NCBI GenBank assembly: GCA_045538875.1
Contig: JAZQEG010000024.1
Span: forward strand, 1-64,000
Direction: 5' to 3'
DNA: 64,000 nt
DNA from: RGIG4708 sp045538875
GTDB lineage: Bacteria > Bacillota > Clostridia > UMGS1810
Shown here: in pieces, positions 25,570 through 34,035 of the stretch
How the letters are laid out: every line of letters starts with the position of its first letter
How positions within the stretch are numbered: the stretch's first letter is position 1
Notes under the pieces: generated by a model
The model's input: the letters and a program-made list of their open reading frames with translations, nothing else
The model's database searches: none
Told to the model about the DNA's origin: nothing
Program-made: the position numbers and the translations under genes

Positions 25570-25608
25570 AATCAGCGTGTTGCTTAGGCAACACGCTGAT
25601 TTTTTTTG
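25570..25608 (+). terminator. intrinsic terminator closing the surface-protein cluster
   Basis: Stem aatcagcgtgttgc paired with gcaacacgctgatt, four-base loop, then eight T. It separates the extracellular-protein genes from the transporter genes. Confidence 0.92.
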
Positions 25609-25742
25609 TGCAAATTTGGTTGTGATTGATGTGCTTTAACTAAAAATCTCTGTTTTGTTAAATAGCCACAAATAAAATTGGTTTACATAATAAAAAAATA
25701 AAAATAAAAGTAATTTATTTGTGAAATATTGACAATATCCAC

Positions 25743-25771
25743 TTGACAATGAGCACATCATTTGATACAAT
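25743..25771 (+). promoter_or_regulatory. sigma-A promoter of the sugar transporter operon
   Basis: TTGACA at 25743-25748 and TACAAT at 25766-25771 with a 17-base spacer; a second TTGACA lies at 25729-25734. The 340-base gap 25541-25879 also holds the upstream terminator and an inverted repeat of cacaaataaa (25667-25723 region). Downstream of the start site is a palindrome tgcatatgca near 25820, a possible operator. No protein-coding frame with a ribosome binding site is present before 25880. Confidence 0.8.
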
Positions 25772-25879
25772 ATGTAATAGGTATTATGGCAAAGATAACA
25801 AAATTTGATGTGTGGATTGTGCATATGCATAATTTACATATTAGATGTGTTATAAATTTTAAAAAGGAGCGAAATTTTT

Positions 25880-27436
25880 ATGAAAAAGAATTTCAAAAAA
25901 ATTGCTTTGGCTGCATTAGCACTTGCAGCGACAGCTATGTTGGCTTCTTGCAGCGGCGGCGATACTGCTACAGGCGGCTCTTCAAACAAAATTTCTTACT
26001 GGGTAAAACTTTCGGGCAATGCTGCTCAGGTAGTAAGTAACCTTGCAGAAACTCCGTTCGCTCAAAAGCTTATGGAAACTTTCGATTGCGAAATCGAATA
26101 TCAGCACCCTGCACAGGGTCAGGATGCAGAAAAATTCAACATCCTCGTTGCAAGCGGTAAACTTCCTGACATTATAGAATACAAATGGGCAACTGCTTAC
26201 CCAGGCGGCCCTCAAAAGGCGCTCAGCGACGGTATCATTCAGGAAATTGACCTTAAGGCAGATGCTCCAAATCTTGCAGCATACATAAAAGATCATCCCG
26301 AACTTGACAAGATGATTAAAACAGATGAAGGTAAGTACTACGGCTACCCATTTATCAGAGGCGAAAGATATCTCCAAACTTCTTCAGGTACTATCATCCG
26401 TGAGGACTGGCTTGATGACCTTGGCCTTGAACTCCCTGAAACAATTGACGAATGGGAAGTTGTACTTAAAAGATTTAAAGAAGAAAAGCTTAATGGCGCA
26501 GCGCCTTCAATGAGTGCACTTGTAGGTGATGGCTTCTTGCAGGCTTATGGTGTTTGCACAAGTGATTTTTATGTTGATAACGGCGTTATCAAATTTGGTC
26601 CTATGGAAGACGGCTTTAAAGACTGGCTCGTTCTTATGAATGACTGGTACAACAAAGGCTACATTGCTGCAGACTACACATCAGCACAAAACGAGCAGGC
26701 AAAAATGATCAATGGTGAAATTGGTGTTACAGGCGGTGCAGTTGGCGGTGCTGTAGGAAGAATGATGTCTGCAGCTACCGAAGAAGGCTTTAGCATTACA
26801 GGTACAAAATATCCTGTTCTCAACAAAGGTGACAAGCCTATATATGGTAACTACCAGAATGCTGTAACAGGTACATTTGCTGTTATTACATCTGATGCTA
26901 AAAACAAAGAGCTTTGTGCTAAACTTCTTGACTATGGTTACTGCGAAGATGGTATTATGCTCCAGAACTTTGGTATCGAAGGCGAAAGCTATACATTGGT
27001 AGACAAAGAGGGCTACGAAGGCAAATACCCACAGTATACTGAACTTATCACAAAAAATCCTGACGGTCTTTCTATGGCAGTTTCTATGTCAAGATACACA
27101 AACTCTCATACAGAAGCTCCATTTGTTCAGAGAAGAGAATATATGGAACAGTATTCAAGCCTTCCACAGCAAAAAACAGCTCTCGAAAATTGGCTGTACA
27201 CTGATGTAGAAAAGCATTTCTTACCACCATACTCACTCACAGTTGAACAGACCAACGAAATTGCTGCAGAAAAGGAAAACATCAACACATACAGAGATGA
27301 AATGATCGCTAAATTCGTTATGGGTATCGAACCTATCGAAAACTTTGATGCATTTAGAGAAAACCTCAAATCAAGAGGCGTTGAAAAACTTATCAAGTAT
27401 AATCAGGAAGCATATGAAAGATATATGTTAAGATAA
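25880..27436 (+). CDS. extracellular solute-binding lipoprotein (LplA/YtcQ type, family 1)
   Basis: A 518-residue lipoprotein. The signal peptide ends in the lipobox LASC with Cys24, followed by a Gly/Ser-rich linker and a large substrate-binding protein fold (IIREDWLDDLGLELPETIDEWE is diagnostic of this group). It captures an oligosaccharide outside the cell and passes it to the permeases encoded 1.3 kb downstream. The neighbouring GH105 gene suggests pectin-derived oligosaccharides as cargo, which is inference. A hairpin follows the gene. Confidence 0.9.
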   Translation: MKKNFKKIALAALALAATAMLASCSGGDTATGGSSNKISYWVKLSGNAAQVVSNLAETPFAQKLMETFDCEIEYQHPAQGQDAEKFNILVASGKLPDIIEYKWATAYPGGPQKALSDGIIQEIDLKADAPNLAAYIKDHPELDKMIKTDEGKYYGYPFIRGERYLQTSSGTIIREDWLDDLGLELPETIDEWEVVLKRFKEEKLNGAAPSMSALVGDGFLQAYGVCTSDFYVDNGVIKFGPMEDGFKDWLVLMNDWYNKGYIAADYTSAQNEQAKMINGEIGVTGGAVGGAVGRMMSAATEEGFSITGTKYPVLNKGDKPIYGNYQNAVTGTFAVITSDAKNKELCAKLLDYGYCEDGIMLQNFGIEGESYTLVDKEGYEGKYPQYTELITKNPDGLSMAVSMSRYTNSHTEAPFVQRREYMEQYSSLPQQKTALENWLYTDVEKHFLPPYSLTVEQTNEIAAEKENINTYRDEMIAKFVMGIEPIENFDAFRENLKSRGVEKLIKYNQEAYERYMLR

Positions 27437-27460
27437 TTTGTTTTTAATTCAACTAAATAT

Positions 27461-27490
27461 GGTAGGTAGTGCCTTTGTGCACTACCTACC
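27461..27490 (+). terminator. intergenic hairpin after the binding-protein gene (attenuator or mRNA stabiliser)
   Basis: Stem ggtaggtagtgc with its perfect complement around a six-base loop and no T-run. Such hairpins commonly protect the abundant binding-protein transcript and lower expression of downstream genes; that role is inferred. Confidence 0.65.
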
Positions 27491-27569
27491 TAAAATATGT
27501 TTTTGTGAAGTATGTTTGTGCTTTAAATAAATTTAACTTATGTTTTAAGAAAGGCTTAGGTAAATTGCT

Positions 27570-28724
27570 ATGAAAACACCATTAGAATACGGTAAATTAG
27601 CTTGCGATGCATTTATTCATAAATTTGAACCCCATATGCTTCCGCCGGTCGGCTCATTGTTTTATCATCAAGGGGTTTGCCTTTCTGGTATGCAAAACAT
27701 ATACAAATTATCCGGCGAAAAAAAATATTTTAATTACATAAAAGATTATGTAGACAGTGTTATTGGCCCAAATGGTGAAATCATCGGTATCAACCACGAA
27801 TTAAACACACCCGAAACACCGATGCATGCAAAAAGAGCTCTTCAGTTGCTCGACTACAAGCAGCCAATCATTTTGTTTTACAATCTATTCGAAGAAACAA
27901 AAGACGAAAAATATATGAACGCAATTAAAACGGTGAGTGAATCGATGTATTATTGGCCTGTTAACCCCGAGGGTGGATATTGGCACAAAATGTCGCAGCA
28001 CAACCAGATGTGGCTTGACGGTGCTTATATGGCAGGGCCTCTTTCTGTAATGTATTCAAATCTCACCGGTGATCCGACGCTTCGCGAGAGAGCAATAAAT
28101 CAGATATTCATTATGGACGATCATATGAAAGATCCTGTTACTGGCCTATATTATCACGGCTGGGATGCTTCTTACAATGAGCCAAAACAGCCATGGGCAG
28201 ACGAAAATACAGGTCTTTCAAGTCAGTTCTGGGCAAGAGCTGTTGGCTGGTATGCAGTTGCTATTTTGGATATTCTCGAATTAATTTCAAAGGATCATCC
28301 TGCCTGTCCTCGTCTTAAGCAAATCGAAACAGATCTTTTGCGTAGTCTTGCCAAAGTACAAGACCCAAAAACAGGTATGTGGTTTGAGGTTCTTGATAAA
28401 GTTGACGAGCCTGACAACTGGGTCGAAAGCTCCGGCACTAACCTTTTTATATATTCTTACGCAAAAGCAGTGCGTTTGGGTGTTGTATCTAAAGATGAAT
28501 TTGGGCAAGTTATTGAAAAAGCATATAAAGGCAGTATTGATTCAACCTATATGGATGAAGAGGGCTACCTTGTTATAGATAAAGTATGTATTGGTACCGA
28601 CATAGATTCCGGCACATACGAACATTACATTAATCGTTTACAAATCAAAAATGATCTCCACGGTGGCGGCGCATTTCTTCTTATGTGTGCCGAGATGGAG
28701 AGATACAGACAAATGAACAACTAA
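27570..28724 (+). CDS. GH105 unsaturated rhamnogalacturonyl hydrolase (YteR/YesR-like)
   Basis: A 384-residue cytoplasmic (alpha/alpha)6-barrel protein with no signal peptide. Key motifs: QHNQMWLDGAYMAGP with the conserved Asp in the active site, YHGWDAS, QFWARAVGWYA and ESSGTNLFIYSYAKA. The family hydrates and removes the delta-4,5-unsaturated galacturonate left by lyases at the non-reducing end of rhamnogalacturonan oligosaccharides. It sits between the binding protein and permeases of the same transport system, so it probably acts on the imported sugars. Confidence 0.92.
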   Translation: MKTPLEYGKLACDAFIHKFEPHMLPPVGSLFYHQGVCLSGMQNIYKLSGEKKYFNYIKDYVDSVIGPNGEIIGINHELNTPETPMHAKRALQLLDYKQPIILFYNLFEETKDEKYMNAIKTVSESMYYWPVNPEGGYWHKMSQHNQMWLDGAYMAGPLSVMYSNLTGDPTLRERAINQIFIMDDHMKDPVTGLYYHGWDASYNEPKQPWADENTGLSSQFWARAVGWYAVAILDILELISKDHPACPRLKQIETDLLRSLAKVQDPKTGMWFEVLDKVDEPDNWVESSGTNLFIYSYAKAVRLGVVSKDEFGQVIEKAYKGSIDSTYMDEEGYLVIDKVCIGTDIDSGTYEHYINRLQIKNDLHGGGAFLLMCAEMERYRQMNN

Positions 28725-28748
28725 GTTAGTTGAAGGGAGAATTTAACT

Positions 28749-29702
28749 ATGGCAAAAAACAAAACATCTGCTATAAAGCCTGTAGATAAGCTAAGCTTCA
28801 GTTACAGACTCAAAGCAGACTTTTCTCGCAATTATGCGCTTTACATTCTTATTATACCTGTAATTCTCTATTACATAGTTTTTTTGTATAAGCCAATGTA
28901 TGGAGCATTAATTGCTTTTCAGGATTTTCATCCGGTAAAAGGTGTATCGGGTAGCCCTTGGGTTGGTTTTCTTCATTATCAAAGATTTTTTGCAAATCCT
29001 GACTTTGTAAGAATTTTCCGCAACACACTTACAATCAGTATTTCAAGCATAATTTTTGGTTTCCCTGCACCTATTATTCTTGCACTTTTATTTAATGAGT
29101 TAAAAAATCAAAAATTTAAATCAATTGCACAGACTGTATCATATCTTCCGCACTTTATTTCGCTGGTTGTTGCCTGTGGTCTTATTAAAACCTTTGTTAG
29201 CGAAGGCGGTCTTATTTACAATCTTGTAGTTACTCTCGGCGGACCTGAGCAATCGCTTCTTTCCCGTGCGGAATGCTTTGTTCCTATATATGTACTGTCG
29301 GGTATCTGGCAGGAAATTGGTTGGGGCTCAATTATATACCTTGCTGCTCTTTCGGGTATTGATCAGGAGCTTTACGAGGCTGCACGCATTGACGGAGCCA
29401 ACAAATGGAAGCAGGTTTGGCATATTACAATTCCTGGTATTTTGCCTACAATTATCATTATGCTTATTCTTCGACTCGGTTCGGTAATGAGCGTAGGCTA
29501 CGAAAAGGTTATTCTTTTGTACAACAGCCTTATTTACGAAACATCTGACATTATTTCATCTTATGTATACCGTGTAGGTCTTGGAAGTCAGCAGTGGTCG
29601 TATTCATCTGCAGTTGGTCTTCTTAACTCTGTAATCAACTTTATTATTGTAGTTACAACCAACAAGATTTCGGCCAAAGTATCAGACACATCATTGTGGT
29701 AA
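28749..29702 (+). CDS. ABC sugar transporter permease (LplB type)
   Basis: A 317-residue membrane protein with about six transmembrane segments, starting with the segment YALYILIIPVILYYIVFLY. The EAA loop is EAARIDGANKWKQVWHITIPG, which contacts the ATPase. The N-terminus PMYGALIAFQDF is typical of LplB/YteP. It pairs with the next permease to form the membrane channel. Confidence 0.93.
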   Translation: MAKNKTSAIKPVDKLSFSYRLKADFSRNYALYILIIPVILYYIVFLYKPMYGALIAFQDFHPVKGVSGSPWVGFLHYQRFFANPDFVRIFRNTLTISISSIIFGFPAPIILALLFNELKNQKFKSIAQTVSYLPHFISLVVACGLIKTFVSEGGLIYNLVVTLGGPEQSLLSRAECFVPIYVLSGIWQEIGWGSIIYLAALSGIDQELYEAARIDGANKWKQVWHITIPGILPTIIIMLILRLGSVMSVGYEKVILLYNSLIYETSDIISSYVYRVGLGSQQWSYSSAVGLLNSVINFIIVVTTNKISAKVSDTSLW

Positions 29703-29716
29703 GGAGGGGACATAAA

Positions 29717-30631
29717 ATGGCTAAAGATATTAACAACAATAAAATTAAAATCAGCACAGGCGAAAAAATATTTAATGTGTTCAACATTTGTTTTATGCTC
29801 GCAATGATGTTTATTATGTTCTATCCTATGTGGCATGTTGTGTGTGCATCTTTTTCAAATCCTAGGATGCTGGCAGCACACGAGGGTGTATTGTTTTTAC
29901 CAAAGGGTTGGTCGCTTATTGCATACGACCTTATGTTAGAAAACCCAATGATTTTAAAAGGCTACGGAAATACATTTTTTGTACTTTTCTTTGGTCTTTT
30001 GGTAAATATGATTATGACTTGCCTTGCAGCATATGTACTTTCAAGGCGTAATGTAATGCTTAACAAACCAATTACAATGATGATTGTATTTACAATGTAT
30101 TTTAACGGCGGTCTTATTCCTACATACCTCAATGTTATGCAGCTGGGACTTCTCGATTCGCTTTGGTCACTTATTATACCTGTATCAATCAGTACATACA
30201 ATATGATAGTACTTCGCACAGGCTTTGCATCGGTACCCGAAAGCCTTGAAGAGTCTGCAAAAATTGATGGTGCGTCAAGCCTTAGGATTTTGTGGCAGAT
30301 TATTATTCCGCTTTCAAAAGCTACAATTGCAGTTATATGCCTTTACTATGCGGTAACTCACTGGAACTCATGGTTTAACGCGATGCTTTATTTGAATGAG
30401 CGCGAAAAATTCCCGCTTCAGCTTATTTTGCGTGAAATACTTATCAACAACGATACAACATCAATGGTTGGTGAAGGCAATATTGATGGCGGTGCAGGTG
30501 AAGCATCATTTGTTAGTGAAACTGTTAAATATGCAGTTATCGTTGTATCAACTGTTCCGATTTTGTGTGTATATCCGTTTATTCAGAAATACTTTACAAA
30601 AGGTGTTATGGTTGGAGCAGTTAAAGGTTAA
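29717..30631 (+). CDS. ABC sugar transporter permease (LplC/YtcP type)
   Basis: A 304-residue membrane protein with about six segments, the EAA motif ESAKIDGASSLRILWQIIIPLS, and the YtcP C-terminus PFIQKYFTKGVMVGAVKG. The start at 29717 follows aaggagggg; an ATG-like codon at 29696 lies within the previous gene. No ATP-binding subunit is encoded nearby, as in systems that share a common MsmK/MsmX-type ATPase. Confidence 0.93.
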   Translation: MAKDINNNKIKISTGEKIFNVFNICFMLAMMFIMFYPMWHVVCASFSNPRMLAAHEGVLFLPKGWSLIAYDLMLENPMILKGYGNTFFVLFFGLLVNMIMTCLAAYVLSRRNVMLNKPITMMIVFTMYFNGGLIPTYLNVMQLGLLDSLWSLIIPVSISTYNMIVLRTGFASVPESLEESAKIDGASSLRILWQIIIPLSKATIAVICLYYAVTHWNSWFNAMLYLNEREKFPLQLILREILINNDTTSMVGEGNIDGGAGEASFVSETVKYAVIVVSTVPILCVYPFIQKYFTKGVMVGAVKG

Positions 30632-30642
30632 TTGCTTACTAA

Positions 30643-30690
30643 TACAAAAACAGAGAGTGTCATTTAAATATGACACTCTCTGTTTTTGTA
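30643..30690. terminator. bidirectional intrinsic terminator
   Basis: Stem aaaaacagagagtgtcat and complement with A- and T-tracts on both ends, between the permease gene and the convergent rnhA. Confidence 0.9.
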
Positions 30691-30743
30691 AAAACAAATT
30701 TTAAACAATATTTAAAACCAATATTTTATCAGACAAATATTTT

Positions 30744-31205
30744 TTATTCAATAACTATATCTTCAATCAAATTATCACTGTTTATTGCACTTGTTGCAAG
30801 CTGGTCACAACGCTCATTTTCGGGGTGGCCTGCGTGCCCCTTTACCCATACAAATTGCACATTGTGCCGCTCTAATTGTGCAAGCAGCCTATTAAACAAA
30901 TCTACATTTTTTGCTTTTTTGTTTTTGGCGCGGTACCAGTTGTTGCTTTTCCATTTTTCAATCCACCCCATATTTACCGAATCTACAAGGTATTTAGAAT
31001 CACTTGTAAGCACCACATTGCACGGCTCCTTTAATGCCTCAAGTGCAGCTACAGCAGCAAGTATTTCCATTCGGTTGTTTGTAGTGCTTATAAATCCCGC
31101 ACTCAGCTCCTTTTTTTGCCCGTTGTATTCAAGTATTGCACCGTAGCCGCCTTTGCCTGGGTTGCCGCTGCAGGCGCCGTCTGTATATACCTTTACATTT
31201 TTCAT
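30744..31205 (-). CDS. rnhA: ribonuclease HI
   Basis: A 153-residue protein. The active-site residues are in YTDGACSGNPGKGGYGAIL (Asp8), RMEILAAVAALE (Glu) and TSDSKYLVDS (Asp), with the basic handle WVKGHAGHPENERCD. It degrades RNA in RNA-DNA hybrids. Length is normal. It follows the DUF624 gene by about a dozen bases on the same strand. Confidence 0.95.
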   Translation of the reverse strand: MKNVKVYTDGACSGNPGKGGYGAILEYNGQKKELSAGFISTTNNRMEILAAVAALEALKEPCNVVLTSDSKYLVDSVNMGWIEKWKSNNWYRAKNKKAKNVDLFNRLLAQLERHNVQFVWVKGHAGHPENERCDQLATSAINSDNLIEDIVIE

Positions 31206-31217
31206 AAAATTACTCCA

Positions 31218-32081
31218 TTATATATCATCGTGCTCGGCAATTTGCTTGGCAGGTGTTATAAGGTAATTGTCAATGGTAGGGTACACCGAAAATGTTATTA
31301 CATATCCTACAAATGACAGTGATATAACAAATGCCGCTATTGCACCATAAAACATATAATACACACTTGCAAAAAGCACTGCTCCTACAATTATGCTTAT
31401 AAATATGTTAAGCGGAAGCTTTGCAAATGCAAACAAAAAAGCATTGCGCAGTATATCCTTAAGGCTAAGCTTAAATGTTACCATCATAACATAAATATAA
31501 TAATGCATCCACAGGTAAATAACTGCAAAAACACAAATTGCCGCCATAAAATACGGTGATGCAGGCACAAGCTCAGGAGCCCAGTCCTTTGCCATATATC
31601 CGTAAAAAACAAGTGCTATATACATTACTAAGCAAACCGCAAGGTCAAGTATTGCCATAAACGACCCTTGCTTAAAGTTGTTTTTAAAATGTTCAAAAAA
31701 GTCACTAAGCACCCAGGCGTGCTCCTCCCTCTGAAAGTTGCGTATTACATATGTAAACCCTGCAGTTGCAGGCCCTGCAACAAACAGCGATGCCACAAGC
31801 ACAACAAGCCCTATAATATTTCCCGAAAGCACAACAAGCGGATAATCAATTAAATCCTGCATATTTATTGCACCATAAAGAGTTATGGCAGGGTTTATTT
31901 CAAGAGTGAGCAGCAAACCGATGGCAAGTGGTATTAGTGTAATTGCATATATTATGTTAAGCTGTATAAGCTTGCCAAGTTTACGCCCAAAAAGCTCAAA
32001 AAACAAAAAAAAGCGGTGTTTTTCGGGTGCGTCTTTTTCAACACCGGGGCCTTCTTTTAAATAGTTGTTAAACATTCCCAT
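31218..32081 (-). CDS. DUF624 (YesL-family) integral membrane protein
   Basis: A 287-residue protein with about six hydrophobic segments. The N-terminus MGMFNNYLKEGPGVEK and the FFELFGRKLGKLIQLN region match the DUF624/YesL family, often found with LplABC-type sugar transporters. The longer frame from 32090 uses a TTG too close to aagga; the ATG at 32081 is better spaced. Molecular function is unknown. Its location beside the transporter hints at an accessory role in sugar uptake, but it is on the opposite strand. Confidence 0.82.
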   Translation of the reverse strand: MGMFNNYLKEGPGVEKDAPEKHRFFLFFELFGRKLGKLIQLNIIYAITLIPLAIGLLLTLEINPAITLYGAINMQDLIDYPLVVLSGNIIGLVVLVASLFVAGPATAGFTYVIRNFQREEHAWVLSDFFEHFKNNFKQGSFMAILDLAVCLVMYIALVFYGYMAKDWAPELVPASPYFMAAICVFAVIYLWMHYYIYVMMVTFKLSLKDILRNAFLFAFAKLPLNIFISIIVGAVLFASVYYMFYGAIAAFVISLSFVGYVITFSVYPTIDNYLITPAKQIAEHDDI

Positions 32082-32105
32082 TAAGCTCAAATCCTTTCGT
32101 TTATA

Positions 32106-32134
32106 AGTATATCACGGATGGCAAAAAAAATCAA
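32106..32134 (-). promoter_or_regulatory. promoter for DUF624-rnhA
   Basis: On the minus strand TTGATT (32129-32134) and TATACT (32106-32111) are separated by 17 bases, about 25 bases upstream of the DUF624 start. Confidence 0.7.
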
Positions 32135-32172
32135 ATATATTTTGTTGTATTGGATTTTGTTTTGTGATATAA

Positions 32173-32201
32173 TTGACACATACGGAATTTTATTCTATAA
32201 A
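32173..32201 (+). promoter_or_regulatory. orphan sigma-A promoter with no following gene
   Basis: TTGACA at 32173-32178 and TATAAA at 32196-32201, spacer 17. Transcription would start near 32208. The first 330 bases of such a transcript hold no convincing gene, but include a gcaaaaatg/catttttgc hairpin (32262-32293), a gcggtgc hairpin (about 32334-32350) and the hairpin array. A small non-coding RNA or long leader of the acetylesterase gene is possible. Confidence 0.55.
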
Positions 32202-32331
32202 ATTCCTAAAAGCCTTTTGTCTTTTTGCACTCTTTTGACCGCTGTGTCAATTGACGGCGTTGCAAAAATGCCCTTGCAAGCAAACATTTTTGCTCCAGGT
32301 AAAATTGGCATCTGATTTGTACACTGATTTT

Positions 32332-32533
32332 ATGCGGTGCACAGCACCGCAGCGATATGAATTCTAACGAATTCTCGATATGTGCTTCGCACTCGATATG
32401 CACAGGTGTGCTCGATATGTTGCTGACGCAACGAGAATTCATATCATATCGAGTTTGACCGAAGGGAAAACATATCGATTTTACGAAGTAAAAATATCGA
32501 GCAAAGTTTAGTTTGCATATCGACAAAATTTTG
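32332..32533 (+). repeat. multi-hairpin array with CGATAT / ATATCGA spacers
   Basis: About nine short hairpins follow each other at roughly 20-base intervals: gcggtgc/gcaccgc, gaattc/gaattc, gtgc-ttc-gcac, gcaca/tgtgc, gttgc/gcaac, an imperfect gtttgacc/gggaaaac, ttttac-gaa-gtaaaa, gcaaa/tttgc and gacaaaattttgtc. In the left half each is preceded by CGATAT; in the right half the spacer is its complement ATATCGA. GATATGAATTC at the left is matched by GAATTCATATC in the middle. The stems differ while the spacers are constant, unlike CRISPR. No transposase gene is nearby. Confidence 0.8.
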
Positions 32534-32541
32534 TCCCTGAC

Positions 32542-32570
32542 TTGACAAAATCATTTAATTGGCATATAAA
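32542..32570 (+). promoter_or_regulatory. promoter of the acetylesterase gene
   Basis: TTGACA at 32542-32547 and TATAAA at 32565-32570, spacer 17, about 30 bases before the ATG at 32604. It directly follows the hairpin array. Confidence 0.75.
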
Positions 32571-32603
32571 GTATTGCATTTTATAAACAATGGGGGAATA
32601 GTT

Positions 32604-33356
32604 ATGATTCATTCTGTGCTAATCATAGGACAATCAAATATGGCAGGGAGAGGTTTTAAAAATGAGGTAGAGCCAATAAATAATGAACGGTTAAAGGTAC
32701 TTAAAAACGGACGATGGCAACAAATGTTTTTTCCTGTTAATCCCGACCGCTCTTTTTCGGGGATATGCTTGGCAGAAAGCTTTGCAGATATATATTCAAA
32801 GGAAAAAGATGTAGATGTAGGCATTATACCATGTGCAGACGGAGGAACATCTCTTGACCAATGGCAACCTGACGGACTTTTGTTTGACCACGCCGTATAT
32901 ATGTCAGAGCTTGCATCAAGGACATCAACAATTTGTGCAGTTTTGTGGCATCAGGGGGAGGCAGATTGTTCGCCGCAATTATATCCCTTATACGAAAAAA
33001 AACTAACTAATATTATAAATGAATTCCGAAAAAGGCTTAATCTTTATGATGTACCATTTCTTTTAGGAGGACTTGGTGATTTTTTGCCACAATGCACAAT
33101 ATTTGACAACCTTGTAAATTACATTAAGGTAAATGATGCTATAAAAAGTACAGCTGCTCACAATGATATGACAGGTTTTGTTTCGGCAGTTGGCTTGGGA
33201 GCAAATCCTGATAATCTACATTTTTCGGCCAAAGCACTCAGGGAGTTTGGTGTGCGTTATTATAATGAATTTGTTAAAATTGAAGATAAAAACAAGGTGT
33301 TTGTTGAAAAGTGTGGTGCTGACCACACCGTAATAAATAGTATGGAGCGTTTATAA
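32604..33356 (+). CDS. SGNH-family carbohydrate acetylesterase (sialate O-acetylesterase-like)
   Basis: A 250-residue protein with the nucleophile block GQSNMAGRG near residue 9, the conserved central block WHQGEADC and a later NLHFSAKALREFG that holds the catalytic His. This matches the DUF303/sialate O-acetylesterase group of SGNH hydrolases, many of which remove acetyl groups from plant polysaccharide fragments. No signal peptide is present, so it would act on imported sugars. A role on acetylated pectin oligosaccharides fits the nearby locus but is inferred. The ATG follows gggggaa. Confidence 0.85.
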   Translation: MIHSVLIIGQSNMAGRGFKNEVEPINNERLKVLKNGRWQQMFFPVNPDRSFSGICLAESFADIYSKEKDVDVGIIPCADGGTSLDQWQPDGLLFDHAVYMSELASRTSTICAVLWHQGEADCSPQLYPLYEKKLTNIINEFRKRLNLYDVPFLLGGLGDFLPQCTIFDNLVNYIKVNDAIKSTAAHNDMTGFVSAVGLGANPDNLHFSAKALREFGVRYYNEFVKIEDKNKVFVEKCGADHTVINSMERL

Positions 33357-33409
33357 TATTTGTAAGCGTAGTAAATTGCAATGCAGACACAAACTCACGG
33401 AGCCTTATT

Positions 33410-33976
33410 ATGAACAATTTAAAAAATGAAATACGAAATACATATAAGCAAAAGCGCAAACAAATGTCAACGCGTGAGGTTAAGCAAAAAAGTACAGCTG
33501 CGGCAAATTTGTTTTTGCAAAGCGATATATACAAAAACGCAAAGCAGCTAATGCTTTATATGCCTCTTGGCAACGAAACAGACACTTCACTTATAAAAAG
33601 ATGTGCCTTTGATGATGGTAAAAAGCTGATTTTTCCCGTAACAGATGGCAAAAGTGGCATAATTACGCCTGTTTATGCAACAAGCGAAACTGAGTTTATA
33701 AAAGGCTCATTTTCGGTAAATGAGCCAAAAAATTGCAATATTGCAGATGTAGCTCAAATAGATGTAATTGTGGTACCCGGCATTGCCTTTGACAAAACGG
33801 GCGCAAGGATAGGCTTTGGAAAGGGCTGCTACGATATGTTTTTAAAAAATGCAACATCAGTTAAGGTGGGGTACTGCTATGATTGGCAAATATGCCATAA
33901 GCTTGCCAGCGAGATGCACGATGCAAAAATGGATTATATAGTAAGCAATAGGGGTATTATTAAAACTACGATTTAA
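33410..33976 (+). CDS. 5-formyltetrahydrofolate cyclo-ligase
   Basis: A 188-residue protein with MLYMPLGNETDT, the VVPGIAFDKTGARIGFGKGCYD signature and C-terminal MDYIVSNRGI. It converts 5-formyl-THF to 5,10-methenyl-THF with ATP. It stands between the acetylesterase and a terminator. Confidence 0.95.
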   Translation: MNNLKNEIRNTYKQKRKQMSTREVKQKSTAAANLFLQSDIYKNAKQLMLYMPLGNETDTSLIKRCAFDDGKKLIFPVTDGKSGIITPVYATSETEFIKGSFSVNEPKNCNIADVAQIDVIVVPGIAFDKTGARIGFGKGCYDMFLKNATSVKVGYCYDWQICHKLASEMHDAKMDYIVSNRGIIKTTI

Positions 33977-33990
33977 TTATTAAAGCAATA

Positions 33991-34033
33991 ACAAAACAAC
34001 CGCACAATCAATTTTTGATTGTGCGGTTGTTTT
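33991..34033. terminator. bidirectional intrinsic terminator
   Basis: Stem acaaccgcacaatca and complement with flanking A and T tracts, between the convergent folate-ligase and calcium-ATPase genes. Confidence 0.92.
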
Positions 34034-34035
34034 GG

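Noticed and set aside
25762..26040. 92-codon plus-strand frame
   Set aside because: It overlaps the binding-protein start in another frame and lacks a ribosome binding site.
32118..32315. 65-codon plus-strand frame
   Set aside because: No ribosome binding site; it starts upstream of the orphan promoter and overlaps the DUF624 promoter.
32332..32533. CRISPR array
   Set aside because: The repeated part is only six to seven bases and the intervening segments are palindromes, with no cas genes nearby.
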